DNA of 64,000 bases from a virus. Made by a program: the position numbers and the translations under genes. The stretch lies in the IMG/VR virus record IMGVR_UViG_3300036790_000396, positions 62,001 to 126,000 of that record. One strand, given 5' to 3'. The notes below the pieces were generated by a model. The model worked only from the letters and a program-made list of their open reading frames with translations, had not been told where the DNA came from and searched no databases. Positions 9,943-17,101 of this stretch are shown in pieces (position 1 is the stretch's first letter; each line of letters starts with the position of its first letter).

Positions 9943-10185
9943 ATGCCCGGTCCTGAGACGGGGACCGGCCGCTACCGGGACATCGCCGGCGGCCAGTCCG
10001 CTGCCGCCGTCCCGGCCGGTACCCGCAAGGTGGTTGACGGGCTGCGAGAATACCGGGCGTGGCGCGGCATGCGCGATCCCCTCGTGAAAGCCGCTCTCGC
10101 CGCTGGCATTCCCGTGCACCGCATCTGCGAGGAATCCGGTCTCCACAAGGACACGGTGCGCCGCATTAAGGACGGTCACAGATGA
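9943..10185 (+). CDS. Small helix-turn-helix protein
   Basis: 80 residues. The C-terminal half, AGIPVHRICEESGLHKDTV, has the spacing of a helix-turn-helix with a recognition helix rich in H, K and R, followed by a basic tail. It probably binds DNA as a small regulator. Start chosen as the ATG two bases after the previous stop. It overlaps the next gene by ATGA, so the two are likely translated together. Confidence 0.7.
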   Translation: MPGPETGTGRYRDIAGGQSAAAVPAGTRKVVDGLREYRAWRGMRDPLVKAALAAGIPVHRICEESGLHKDTVRRIKDGHR

Positions 10186-10415
10186 AATCTGCGGAGTACC
10201 CTCAGAGAAAATGCCGGGAGCGAGTCCCCGGCGACTTTCAGGATTACCTGTGCCCTATCCGCGAGCACCACGCCGGGCCGTGTGCCGCATTCGAGGTCCC
10301 GCGTTCGGTCCAGGCCCGCGATAAATGGGAAGAGGCTCATCCCTCCTGGGAGAAGATGAGCGTATTCGACGATCCTTTCGCCGAGGCTGAGAAGATCATG
10401 AAGGGGGAACAGTGA
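10182..10415 (+). CDS. Small hypothetical protein with Cys/His pairs
   Basis: 77 residues, ATGA overlap with the HTH gene. It carries KCRER, LCPIREHH and GPCAAF, a C...C..H..C arrangement that may hold zinc, followed by an acidic helical tail. No family recognised. A purine-rich AAGGGGGAA at its 3' end serves as ribosome binding site for the next small gene. Confidence 0.7.
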   Translation: MKSAEYPQRKCRERVPGDFQDYLCPIREHHAGPCAAFEVPRSVQARDKWEEAHPSWEKMSVFDDPFAEAEKIMKGEQ

Positions 10416-10561
10416 TCACTCTTCACCTATGGTCCGTGATCAGCATCGGGACCGCCGGCATTCTCGTCGGCATTATTCTCGGTGCCTGCGCGCTGATGGC
10501 CGGGATCCGCTCCGGCGAGCGCCGCCGTACCGTGCGGGCGCGAAGGGAATGGACGCCGTGA
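10412..10561 (+). CDS. Single-span membrane peptide
   Basis: 49 residues from a GTG start preceded by AAGGGGGAACA. The first third is one hydrophobic segment (ISIGTAGILVGIILGACALM) followed by an Arg-rich tail (SGERRRTVRARRE), so the topology is probably N-out/C-in. It overlaps both neighbours by GTGA, which fits a real coupled gene. Function unknown. Confidence 0.65.
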   Translation: MITLHLWSVISIGTAGILVGIILGACALMAGIRSGERRRTVRARREWTP

Positions 10562-11178
10562 CCGGCAGCCGCATCCTGCGGCCGGTGCCGCTGTCGCATC
10601 GCAGGATACTCGGCGCCTATGCCTCCGCGGCACTCGTCTTCTCCGAGAAAGAGCTGGACGACGATGATCCCGGGACTGAGCGGCGCAAGTTCCTCGCCGA
10701 GTTCAGCACGACCGTGCTGTCCGGGCGGCGCATCGAGCAGCATCCCTCCGTCACCCACCAGGTGCCCGCCTCGTGGTGGCAGCATCTCAAGGACGACTGC
10801 CTCCCTGCCTGGGCGCGGCGGCGCTGGCCCGTCCGCTACCGCGAGCTGAAGACCACCCTGCTGCTGGAGCAGGACATTCTCTTTCCCTATGCCGATTTCG
10901 TTCCGCCGCCGCCGGACCAGTTCGGCCGTCCCGTCCTGTGGGAGAGCCTCTCCGCCGAGAGCGGCCCGGGGATCCTCCAGCAGGGAGAGGGCCGGTTCCT
11001 GGACCGGCTCGACGTCCTGCACTACTTCTACCTGTGGCTGGAGCGGACGCGCCCGGCAGGCACGCGCGTCGTCCGGGACCCGTACGAGATCATCGCGCAG
11101 TTCTTCGAGTGGCTGGAGCTGTCGGGCGTGAACCCGGACGAGCTGGTGTGCCGCGGCTACGAGAAGAGGCCGCTGTGA
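10558..11178 (+). CDS. Hypothetical protein, about 206 aa
   Basis: GTG start at the GTGA overlap (an in-frame ATG nine bases upstream is possible but has its purine tract directly against it). The protein is soluble and rich in W, R and acidic residues, with FPYADFVPPPP and a C-terminal region of amphipathic helices. No domain recognised. It sits directly upstream of, and overlaps, the uracil-DNA glycosylase gene, so a role in DNA metabolism is possible but unproven. Confidence 0.7.
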   Translation: MTGSRILRPVPLSHRRILGAYASAALVFSEKELDDDDPGTERRKFLAEFSTTVLSGRRIEQHPSVTHQVPASWWQHLKDDCLPAWARRRWPVRYRELKTTLLLEQDILFPYADFVPPPPDQFGRPVLWESLSAESGPGILQQGEGRFLDRLDVLHYFYLWLERTRPAGTRVVRDPYEIIAQFFEWLELSGVNPDELVCRGYEKRPL

Positions 11179-11801
11179 GCCCGCAGGAGGAAGACGCTGC
11201 CGTGGGAATGGCCGCGCTGCTGGCCGATCCCCGGCTGCGGGAGATCAGCAGCTGCCGCGACGGCGGTTTCGTTCCCTCCTCGGGCCCTCCCCGCGCTCCC
11301 GTCATGCTCGTCGGCGAGGCGCCGGGCGAGGAGGAGGCCCGGCAGGCAAAGCCGTTCTGCGGCCCGTCTGGTGCTTTCCTGGACGAGATGCTGGCGCTGG
11401 CCGGGATCGAGCGGCGCCTCTGCTACGCCGCCAATGTCGTCCCGTTCCGGCCGCCCGGCAACCGGACGCCGTTCCCGTCCGAGATCGGCGCGTGCATGCC
11501 CAGGCTGGAAACGGAAATCTCCTTCGTCTCCCCGGTCCTGATCATCGCCCTGGGCGCGACCGCGTGGAAGGCGCTGGGCGGCCCGCGCAGCGTCACGGCG
11601 ATGCACGGGCAGAGGACGCAGTACCGCCAGGGTGCCGGTGCGAATATCCTGGTGCCCGTGACGCGAACGGCCCCGGCTGAGTTCAGCTGCTCGCTCATGT
11701 GCTCCTACCACCCGGCCGCCGCCCTGCGCGACCGCGTCCGCGACAGGGAGATGCGCGAGGACTTCACGGAGCTGCGGAATATCCTGGAGAGGAAGAAATG
11801 A
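11175..11801 (+). CDS. Uracil-DNA glycosylase, family 4-like
   Basis: 208 residues from a GTG (GTGA overlap). The first motif GEAPGEEEA followed by KPFCGPSG, then FRPPGNRTP and a C-terminal CSYHPAAAL, are the order and wording of family 4 (UDGa-type) glycosylases, which remove uracil from DNA. Odd point: family 4 enzymes bind a 4Fe-4S cluster through four cysteines, one of them just before RPPGNR; here that position is Phe (VVPFRPPGN) and the usual N-terminal CxxC is missing. The protein therefore probably lacks the cluster. The phage may use it to remove uracil from its own high-GC genome, prone to cytosine deamination (inference). Confidence 0.88.
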   Translation: MSPQEEDAAVGMAALLADPRLREISSCRDGGFVPSSGPPRAPVMLVGEAPGEEEARQAKPFCGPSGAFLDEMLALAGIERRLCYAANVVPFRPPGNRTPFPSEIGACMPRLETEISFVSPVLIIALGATAWKALGGPRSVTAMHGQRTQYRQGAGANILVPVTRTAPAEFSCSLMCSYHPAAALRDRVRDREMREDFTELRNILERKK

Positions 11802-11959
11802 TTCCCGTCATCGTGTCTGCCGTGCTCCTGGTCGAGACGGTTGCCAACACCGTCGTCTACTTCTGGCAGAAGTCAGTGATCTCCCGCCTGAACCGGGAAA
11901 CCGGGGGCCTGCGGGAGCATATCCGCGAGCTGCAGGAAACGATGGACCGGCAGTGGTGA
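11798..11959 (+). CDS. Single-span membrane/coiled-coil peptide
   Basis: 53 residues, ATGA overlap with the glycosylase gene. N-terminal hydrophobic helix (IVSAVLLVETVANTVVYFW) followed by a short charged coiled coil (RETGGLREHIRELQETM). Function unknown; such phage peptides are often membrane anchored. Confidence 0.6.
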   Translation: MIPVIVSAVLLVETVANTVVYFWQKSVISRLNRETGGLREHIRELQETMDRQW

Positions 11960-12471
11960 CTGACAGCATCATCTCGCAGCCGGGCGAGCCGGGCGAGCCC
12001 GACGACACCGTCGAGACCGAGTGGTGTCCCCTCGGCCAGTGGCCGTCCGACATCGCCGCGGTGCGCCGCACGATAGAGGAATGCGACGAGGTGATCCCCC
12101 TCCTGGAGAACGCCTCCGACGACTTCGCCGTCCACACGGCCCTGGACTTCGTCCGGACCGTCCGCGGGGAGGCCAAGGCCGCCCTGGCCATGGGGCTGCT
12201 GGCCATGCACCGCATCGAGCTGCCCGAGCGCGGGGACTGGAAGACGCCCCAGGAGATGATCCAGGCGAACCTCCGCAAGGTCGCTGAGGACGCGAAGGCC
12301 CGCCAGGACATCCGCCCGGAGGACGTCGGCATGAAGCAGCCGCCCGCGTCCCGTGCCCGCCTGCGCTCCAGCCTCGGAAGTAACGGAGGCGATGGCGATG
12401 GCAGGGATCACGGGCAACCTCGACACGGACACGGTGTGCCCGGCATGCCACCTTCCGGTCCCTCTCGGTGA
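11956..12471 (+). CDS. Hypothetical acidic helical protein
   Basis: 171 residues from a GTG in a GTGA overlap (a GTG three bases earlier is equally possible). Largely helical with a long alternating acidic/Ala-rich middle and a Gly/His/Pro-rich, probably disordered tail. The last part overlaps the next gene in another frame. No family recognised. Confidence 0.65.
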   Translation: MTDSIISQPGEPGEPDDTVETEWCPLGQWPSDIAAVRRTIEECDEVIPLLENASDDFAVHTALDFVRTVRGEAKAALAMGLLAMHRIELPERGDWKTPQEMIQANLRKVAEDAKARQDIRPEDVGMKQPPASRARLRSSLGSNGGDGDGRDHGQPRHGHGVPGMPPSGPSR

Positions 12472-12847
12472 CCCTCTTGCTTACGGGCGCCACCTGGCAT
12501 GCCAGGAGGCCCGGGTTCCCGACGGCACCGGGGACGCTGTTGCTGCCGCTGACGCTGCCCTCGGCCGCGGCGGCCGGGTCAGCATCTCCAAGACCCACCT
12601 GCGCGCTCTCGCCCTGGCAGCATCGGTCTCCCCGGTGCGCCATCCCGACAGGGGCACCCGGGGAGTGAAATGGTACGGGCGGCTGCCCGGGTGGTCAGCC
12701 GCCCGCGTGGAGCAGGGCCTTGCCCTGGATGAGGTCGCCGGCATGTGGCTCGACGCCCTCGACACCGGCCGCACCCCGCCCGTCAGCCACGGGCACCTCC
12801 GCATGATCGCGGAGGCGGCCCGCATGGCGCTAGCTGCCCCCGCCTGA
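12398..12847 (+). CDS. Small protein with N-terminal zinc knuckle
   Basis: 149 residues. Of two in-frame ATGs (12392 and 12398) the second sits 8 bases after GGAGG and is preferred. The N-terminus reads CPACHLP...GRHLAC, a CxxC...HxxC arrangement likely to hold zinc; the rest is an Ala-rich helical domain. It begins inside the gene before, and its 3' end overlaps by 18 bases the 3' end of the convergent minus-strand operon. Confidence 0.65.
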   Translation: MAGITGNLDTDTVCPACHLPVPLGDPLAYGRHLACQEARVPDGTGDAVAAADAALGRGGRVSISKTHLRALALAASVSPVRHPDRGTRGVKWYGRLPGWSAARVEQGLALDEVAGMWLDALDTGRTPPVSHGHLRMIAEAARMALAAPA

Positions 12848-13369
12848 CTCAGCTTCCGCGATGTGCGCCGCGATTGCGGGCAGCACGTCCGACCGGAACC
12901 ACTCGCCTGCTTTCTTCCCGCTGCGGCCCAGGTCTTCGAGCCCCTCGAACTGCCGGCGGATCTCGCCGGTGAACTCGTTGCGCCAGCACCACGGGACATC
13001 CCCCTGGCTGAGCCACTGCCCGAACTGGGCGACGAGGCGCGCGTGCAGGTCCCCGCATCCGCCTTCCGGGCCCTGGTAGCCGTAGCCGGTATCGATGCTG
13101 ACGCTGATCCAGCAGGGAGGATCAGGCTCGCAGCTGCTGTCCTCGCCGGACACGGCGACGGCCCCGGCGGCTGTGTACGGCTTCTCCCCCTGCGGGTCCC
13201 CGTAGGTGATCACCCACGCGCTGAATCCCTGCCCTGGCTCGTTAACCAGGCCGTCGGGATCCTCCCGGACCTTCGCAGTCTCCGGGATGCCGGCCAGCTC
13301 GTTCATCTTCGCGTGGGCGGCACGGATGCTCACCTTGTCCTGCACGTAGATCTTGGTAGACAGTGTCAT
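12830..13369 (-). CDS. Hypothetical protein, 179 aa
   Basis: Last gene of the minus operon 14870-12830. Soluble, with acidic and aromatic residues (QGFSAWVITYGDPQG, WCWRNEFTGEIRRQFEGL). ATGA overlap with the upstream gene. Not recognised. Confidence 0.7.
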   Translation of the reverse strand: MTLSTKIYVQDKVSIRAAHAKMNELAGIPETAKVREDPDGLVNEPGQGFSAWVITYGDPQGEKPYTAAGAVAVSGEDSSCEPDPPCWISVSIDTGYGYQGPEGGCGDLHARLVAQFGQWLSQGDVPWCWRNEFTGEIRRQFEGLEDLGRSGKKAGEWFRSDVLPAIAAHIAEAESGGGS

Positions 13370-13812
13370 GATCGTGTTCCTTCTCCGGTGATGCGGGGGA
13401 TCCGGCGCACCGTGGCGACCGCCGAGTGCTCCCGGAACCGCCAGCCGTCTGCGTGCTCGAAGCCGCCGGCGGCGAGCAGGGCGTCCAGGTCGGACCGCGG
13501 GCTGGACGCGGCTCCGCCGCCTTCCGGTGCCTGCGACCTGGTGTAGGCGAGCCTGCCGTCAGTGTCGGTGATGTCAATCTTGCGGTAGAGGGGGTGCTCC
13601 GTGAAGTACCCGAACGCCTGCAGGGGACGGTCGGCCCTCGCAGCGGCGCGCTTGTCCAGGGCCGCGATCAGCGCCATGGTGAACTCCGGGCGCCAGCCCT
13701 CGAACGCGGTCTCGTATTCCTCCTCGATGTAAGCGAGGACGGGCATGTTTCTTTCCTGCGCCTCGCTGATGAGGAAATCGGCGGAGGCGCCTTCCGGGAT
13801 GCTTCCGGTCAT
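13366..13812 (-). CDS. Hypothetical acidic protein, about 148 aa
   Basis: Start chosen at the ATG at 13812, which has AAGGA about 9 bases upstream. The ORF extends further up to 13881, but that part would overlap the upstream membrane gene. Acidic N-terminal half, no hydrophobic segments, no recognised domain. Coupled by ATGA to the next gene. Confidence 0.65.
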   Translation of the reverse strand: MTGSIPEGASADFLISEAQERNMPVLAYIEEEYETAFEGWRPEFTMALIAALDKRAAARADRPLQAFGYFTEHPLYRKIDITDTDGRLAYTRSQAPEGGGAASSPRSDLDALLAAGGFEHADGWRFREHSAVATVRRIPRITGEGTRS

Positions 13813-13822
13813 GAGGGGGTCC

Positions 13823-14374
13823 TTACCGTGAGACCGTGGGAACGGGAATGTCGGGCGATATCTCCCGGCCGCCGCCGTCACCCCAGCGGCACCACGGGCA
13901 CCAGGGCTGCAGGCGCTTGTGGATCTCGGTGATCACGACGGAAGAGAAAGAGCAGGCGAACATGACCGCGAGGCCGATGCTGTCGGCCCGGTGATCTTTC
14001 ACGAGAAAGAGGAACACGAGCCATGCGGCGGTTACCGGGACCGGGAAAAAGCGCCAGCGGGAATGAGAGAACCGGAGCGCCCACCGCCGCCGGGAAGCTT
14101 TCTCCTGGGCGTTAACCGGAAGCTTTCTCAGGCAGCGCTCGCACAGCCGGCGCGAGTGCGCGAAGACATCAGCGAACATGGATGCCAGGAACGCGTAGAG
14201 CACGACGTCGCCGGGGATGTAGAAAGGGCTCGCGGAACTGAGGGGAAGGACCGCCTGCACGACGACGACGGCAAATCCCGCTGCCATGAAGCCCGGGCAG
14301 TAATGGCCGCCCCACATCAGGAGCCGGTCCAGCCAGGGGGGAAGCTCGCGGCCTCCCGGTGCCAGCACGGGCAT
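13823..14374 (-). CDS. Multi-span membrane protein with Cys pairs
   Basis: 183 residues with about four hydrophobic segments (GHYCPGFMAAGFAVVVVQAV, VVLYAFLASMFADVF, VPVTAAWLVFLFLV, IGLAVMFACSFSSVVI). A cytoplasmic-looking LCERCLRKLP and a C-terminal CPWCRW give two CxxC-type pairs. ATGA overlap with the upstream gene. Function unknown. Confidence 0.65.
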   Translation of the reverse strand: MPVLAPGGRELPPWLDRLLMWGGHYCPGFMAAGFAVVVVQAVLPLSSASPFYIPGDVVLYAFLASMFADVFAHSRRLCERCLRKLPVNAQEKASRRRWALRFSHSRWRFFPVPVTAAWLVFLFLVKDHRADSIGLAVMFACSFSSVVITEIHKRLQPWCPWCRWGDGGGREISPDIPVPTVSR

Positions 14375-14646
14375 CAGCGGTTTCCTTTCCTCAGTCTCGC
14401 GATGATCTCCCGGCCCTCATCCGTGAGGCGGTCCGTGAAGACCAGGATTCCCCGGCGCTCGGTCAGGCCACCCCTTTCCAGGCGCTGCAGCAGCGTCATG
14501 GCTGCCATCGGCCCGATGACGGCATCTCCCCTGTCGTGCTTCATCGAGCGCACGAGAACGGTTTCTTCCTCGCCCTCGCTGCGGGCGACGGCGCGGAGCG
14601 CCTGGAGCATCCTGGCCGTGATGACGGTCCCGTTGCGGCTTCTCAC
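14374..14646 (-). CDS. Winged-helix regulator-like protein
   Basis: 90 residues from a GTG in a GTGA overlap. ITARMLQALRAV, a central helix pair (MTLLQRLERGGLTERRG) and LTDEGREIIARL look like a MarR/PadR-type winged helix with a wing-type ILVFTDRLT hairpin. Probably DNA binding; target unknown. Confidence 0.6.
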   Translation of the reverse strand: MRSRNGTVITARMLQALRAVARSEGEEETVLVRSMKHDRGDAVIGPMAAMTLLQRLERGGLTERRGILVFTDRLTDEGREIIARLRKGNR

Positions 14647-14870
14647 AGCGCTACCCGCACGATCCGCGTCTTCACCCAGTACCAGCCGTCGAAGTTCCAC
14701 TCGACCTGGCCGCCGGCGCAGTGGTACCGCTCGTGCGCCTGCGCCTTCAGCTGCACCTGGCGGATCGTCTCGTCCGGTCGCGTGTCGCCCGACCGCAGCA
14801 GGTGCTCGCGCAGCTCCCCGCGCGTGAGGCGCACCAGGTGATCCTCCGGCACGCTGATGGTGCTTCCCAT
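14643..14870 (-). CDS. Small hypothetical protein, 75 aa
   Basis: ATG start just after a TAA. Contains CAGGQVEWNFDGWYWVKTRIV at the C-terminus (beta-rich, aromatic). First confident gene of this minus operon. A copy of the palindromic site lies about 120 bases upstream at 14991. Not recognised. Confidence 0.6.
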   Translation of the reverse strand: MGSTISVPEDHLVRLTRGELREHLLRSGDTRPDETIRQVQLKAQAHERYHCAGGQVEWNFDGWYWVKTRIVRVAL

Positions 14871-14990
14871 TACTTCTCCTTCAGGATGCGGTCGCTCAGC
14901 CGGCTGAACACCATCATGGCGAGGGTGCCGCCCGCAGCGACAAGAGCGAGGACGGCGAGGATGCGCGCGCTTCCTTCCCTTTTACTGTAC

Positions 14991-15009
14991 CAATGTTTAT
15001 TGATAAAAG
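14991..15009 (-). promoter_or_regulatory. Copy 2 of the dispersed palindromic site
   Basis: CAATGTTTATTGATAAAAG reads CTTTTATCAATAAACATTG on the minus strand. It lies between the divergent minus operon and the plus gene at 15066. A CGGAAG leader element follows 22 bases later on the plus strand. Confidence 0.6.
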
Positions 15010-15065
15010 CTAGTCATTGCCGAAGCCGCCCCGGAAGGACAGAAGACCACCGTGAGGGAGAACGC

Positions 15066-16574
15066 ATGGACGAGCAGCGCGGCGCCCTGCTCCGGGCTAT
15101 CACCGCGGCGCGCACCGGGGGCGATCAGGCCGCAGCCGTCGCTGCCCTCGACCGGCATGACCGGATGCAGCGCCAGGCGGCAGCCGGAGACCGGGAGCTT
15201 GACCTTTCCGCGACCGCTGTCAGGCAGGCGCTGGCCCCGGTCGCGGTGCACGAGCACCACACCGCCGCCACCGACTGGCTCGGCGAGATCCCCGAGCCGT
15301 CCCCGGACTTCCGGACGGCGATGATCGCCCAGGCCGGCTCCTGGTACCGCAGTGTCCCCGCCGAGGTCCGCGCCGACGGCGAGGAGTTCGCCGAGCAGGC
15401 GCGGCTGCGCGCCTACACCGCCGCCTCCTCCTACGGCGACGCCGCGCTCCCGGCCCGGCGCGAGTTCCTGCAGGCGGTCGGCTACCTGTCCCGCGGCGCC
15501 GCATCGGGCCTCCCGCAGGTCGACCAGGTCATCGACCCGAACAACCAGCCGTCCCCCACGCCGTACCCGACCGAGGTCTTCGACAACTTCGCGCCGCAGC
15601 AGAACGATTTCAACGCGCCGGTGGAGTCGCCGGACCACCAGAGCCAGGTTTCCAGCGAGCAGGCCCCCATGCTGCAGCAGGTCCAGCAGCAGGACGGGTC
15701 CGGATCCGGGTTCGGCAGCGGCCCCGAGCTGCCCGACCAGCACGACACGGCGATGGACACCCAGTACGGCTACGCCGAGGTGCCGCTGGGCCCTCCCGGC
15801 GTCATCCCCACCGTCCCCGCGGCCACCGATCAGGGCGGCGCGATGCCGCAGGGCCAGAGCACTCCCAACCCCGTCGCCGGGTCGGACCAGGTCGCCGATG
15901 CGGAGCCTCTCGATGACGAGGACGTGCAGCCGGGAGCCCGGAGCGCGTCGCTGACGCCCCCGGACTGGCAGGGGTACCGCTGGCGCACCGCCATGGCGCA
16001 GCCGCCGCTGGACGCCCCCTGGCACGCGCGCTGCGGCTCCCTGCACTGGCCCACGGACCCGTGCGGGAGCCAGGGGCACACCGCCGCCGTCTCCTGGGCG
16101 CAGACCGCCGAGACGTTCGCCCGGACCGCCTCCCTCCAGGCAGGGGGCTTCGCGGAGGGCACGCAGGTGATGGCCGCCGCCCGGATGAGCGTCCCCGCCG
16201 TCGCCTCGCACCACAACCAGCTCCTGGGCGCCTTCACCGCCGCCGCCCGCACCGAGGACGAGGTCCACTGGCTGCACGGCTACCTCGCCGCCGTCCGCCC
16301 CCTCCTCGCCTCGGCCGGCAAGTGCTCCGGCTGCGGCGGCTCCTGCCGCCAGGACCAGGACAAGTGCGAGGCCTGCCGGCAGAAGGAGAAGACCGCTTCC
16401 CTCCGCGCGCTCGCCAACCAGTACATCAAGCAGCGCGGGGACAAATGGGTCATCCTGCAGAAGGGCACCGGCAAGGTCCTCTCCCACCATGACTCGCAGG
16501 AGAAGGCGGAGGCCAGCTTCCGTGCCATGATGCAGTCCAAGCACGGCTCCCGGGGGCGCCTGGATTTTCAGTAG
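15066..16574 (+). CDS. Pro/Gln-rich structural-like protein with Zn ribbon and C-terminal HD-KAE domain
   Basis: 503 residues; ATG after a GAGGGAG tract. The N-terminal 150 residues are helical. The middle is low-complexity Pro/Gln/Ser and includes QVDQVIDPNN, shared with the gene at 17098, and LPDQHD...YxEVPLG, shared with the gene at 20513. Near the C-terminus CSGCGGSC...CEAC looks like a zinc ribbon, then a KWVILQKGTGKVLSHHD...KAEASF domain. Three TASL/SASL motifs resemble the putative processing motif. It probably belongs to the virion, but no named family was recognised. The final GAT-TTT-CAG-TAG allows a -1 slip into the next frame. Confidence 0.7.
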   Translation: MDEQRGALLRAITAARTGGDQAAAVAALDRHDRMQRQAAAGDRELDLSATAVRQALAPVAVHEHHTAATDWLGEIPEPSPDFRTAMIAQAGSWYRSVPAEVRADGEEFAEQARLRAYTAASSYGDAALPARREFLQAVGYLSRGAASGLPQVDQVIDPNNQPSPTPYPTEVFDNFAPQQNDFNAPVESPDHQSQVSSEQAPMLQQVQQQDGSGSGFGSGPELPDQHDTAMDTQYGYAEVPLGPPGVIPTVPAATDQGGAMPQGQSTPNPVAGSDQVADAEPLDDEDVQPGARSASLTPPDWQGYRWRTAMAQPPLDAPWHARCGSLHWPTDPCGSQGHTAAVSWAQTAETFARTASLQAGGFAEGTQVMAAARMSVPAVASHHNQLLGAFTAAARTEDEVHWLHGYLAAVRPLLASAGKCSGCGGSCRQDQDKCEACRQKEKTASLRALANQYIKQRGDKWVILQKGTGKVLSHHDSQEKAEASFRAMMQSKHGSRGRLDFQ

Positions 16575-16744
16575 CCGCCGGATGGCAGCCCGCTGCCGCC
16601 GGCCCGCTCAGCCGCGAGGCCGTCTCCCGGGAGACCGAGCATCACGTCACCCAGTACGACCCCGAACGTCTCCGCGGCCACCTGGAGAGCGAGCACTCCA
16701 GCTACGGACTGCTGGGGCGCACGGTCCCCAGCGATCCCGCAGGG

Positions 16745-17101
16745 ATGGAGCAGGCGCACCGCAGCGCGCACGAGCGCGAGGACCCGTTCTTCGGCGCGTG
16801 GCACGGGAACACCGAGCCCGCTGACCCGCAGGACTTCACGGCGATGCACGCCGAGCACCCCGACGAGGAAGACCACTACCGCGCCTACGAGACCGGCGAG
16901 CACCAGCCCCACGGCCTCGGCGCCCACCTGCTGAACGATCACGGCTACACGCCGCAGGCGGTCGAGGAGTCCTGGAAGGGCTACGACCCGGACGAGCCCC
17001 GCGACCCGTCGCTGGGCTTCCACCGGCTGCGCGAGATGCACCGGCAGGCGCACGACTACGAGCACGACGTCTACGGCGTGAACCCCTGGAGGAGCCAGTG
17101 A
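16745..17101 (+). CDS. His-rich small protein (start uncertain; frame open to previous gene)
   Basis: 118 residues from ATG 16745. The same frame is open back into the previous gene with no canonical start, and the untranslated-looking stretch 16574-16744 encodes RLRGHLESEH..., which matches an L-x-x-HL-x3-H motif also found in three giant proteins here. So either the true N-terminus is reached by a -1 frameshift on the TTTT just before the stop at 16572, or the 5' part has decayed. The visible protein has many His/Asp/Glu and another GAHLLNDHGY copy. Confidence 0.55.
   Translation: MEQAHRSAHEREDPFFGAWHGNTEPADPQDFTAMHAEHPDEEDHYRAYETGEHQPHGLGAHLLNDHGYTPQAVEESWKGYDPDEPRDPSLGFHRLREMHRQAHDYEHDVYGVNPWRSQ

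Noticed and set aside
14870-14990. A minus-strand hydrophobic peptide (ILAVLALVAAGGTLAMMVF...) after GGGAAGGAAG
   Set aside because: There is a good Shine-Dalgarno-like tract and a membrane segment ending in TAATG overlap with the next gene, but no ATG, GTG or TTG lies in frame at a proper distance. A real gene would need an unusual ATC start, so it is not listed.
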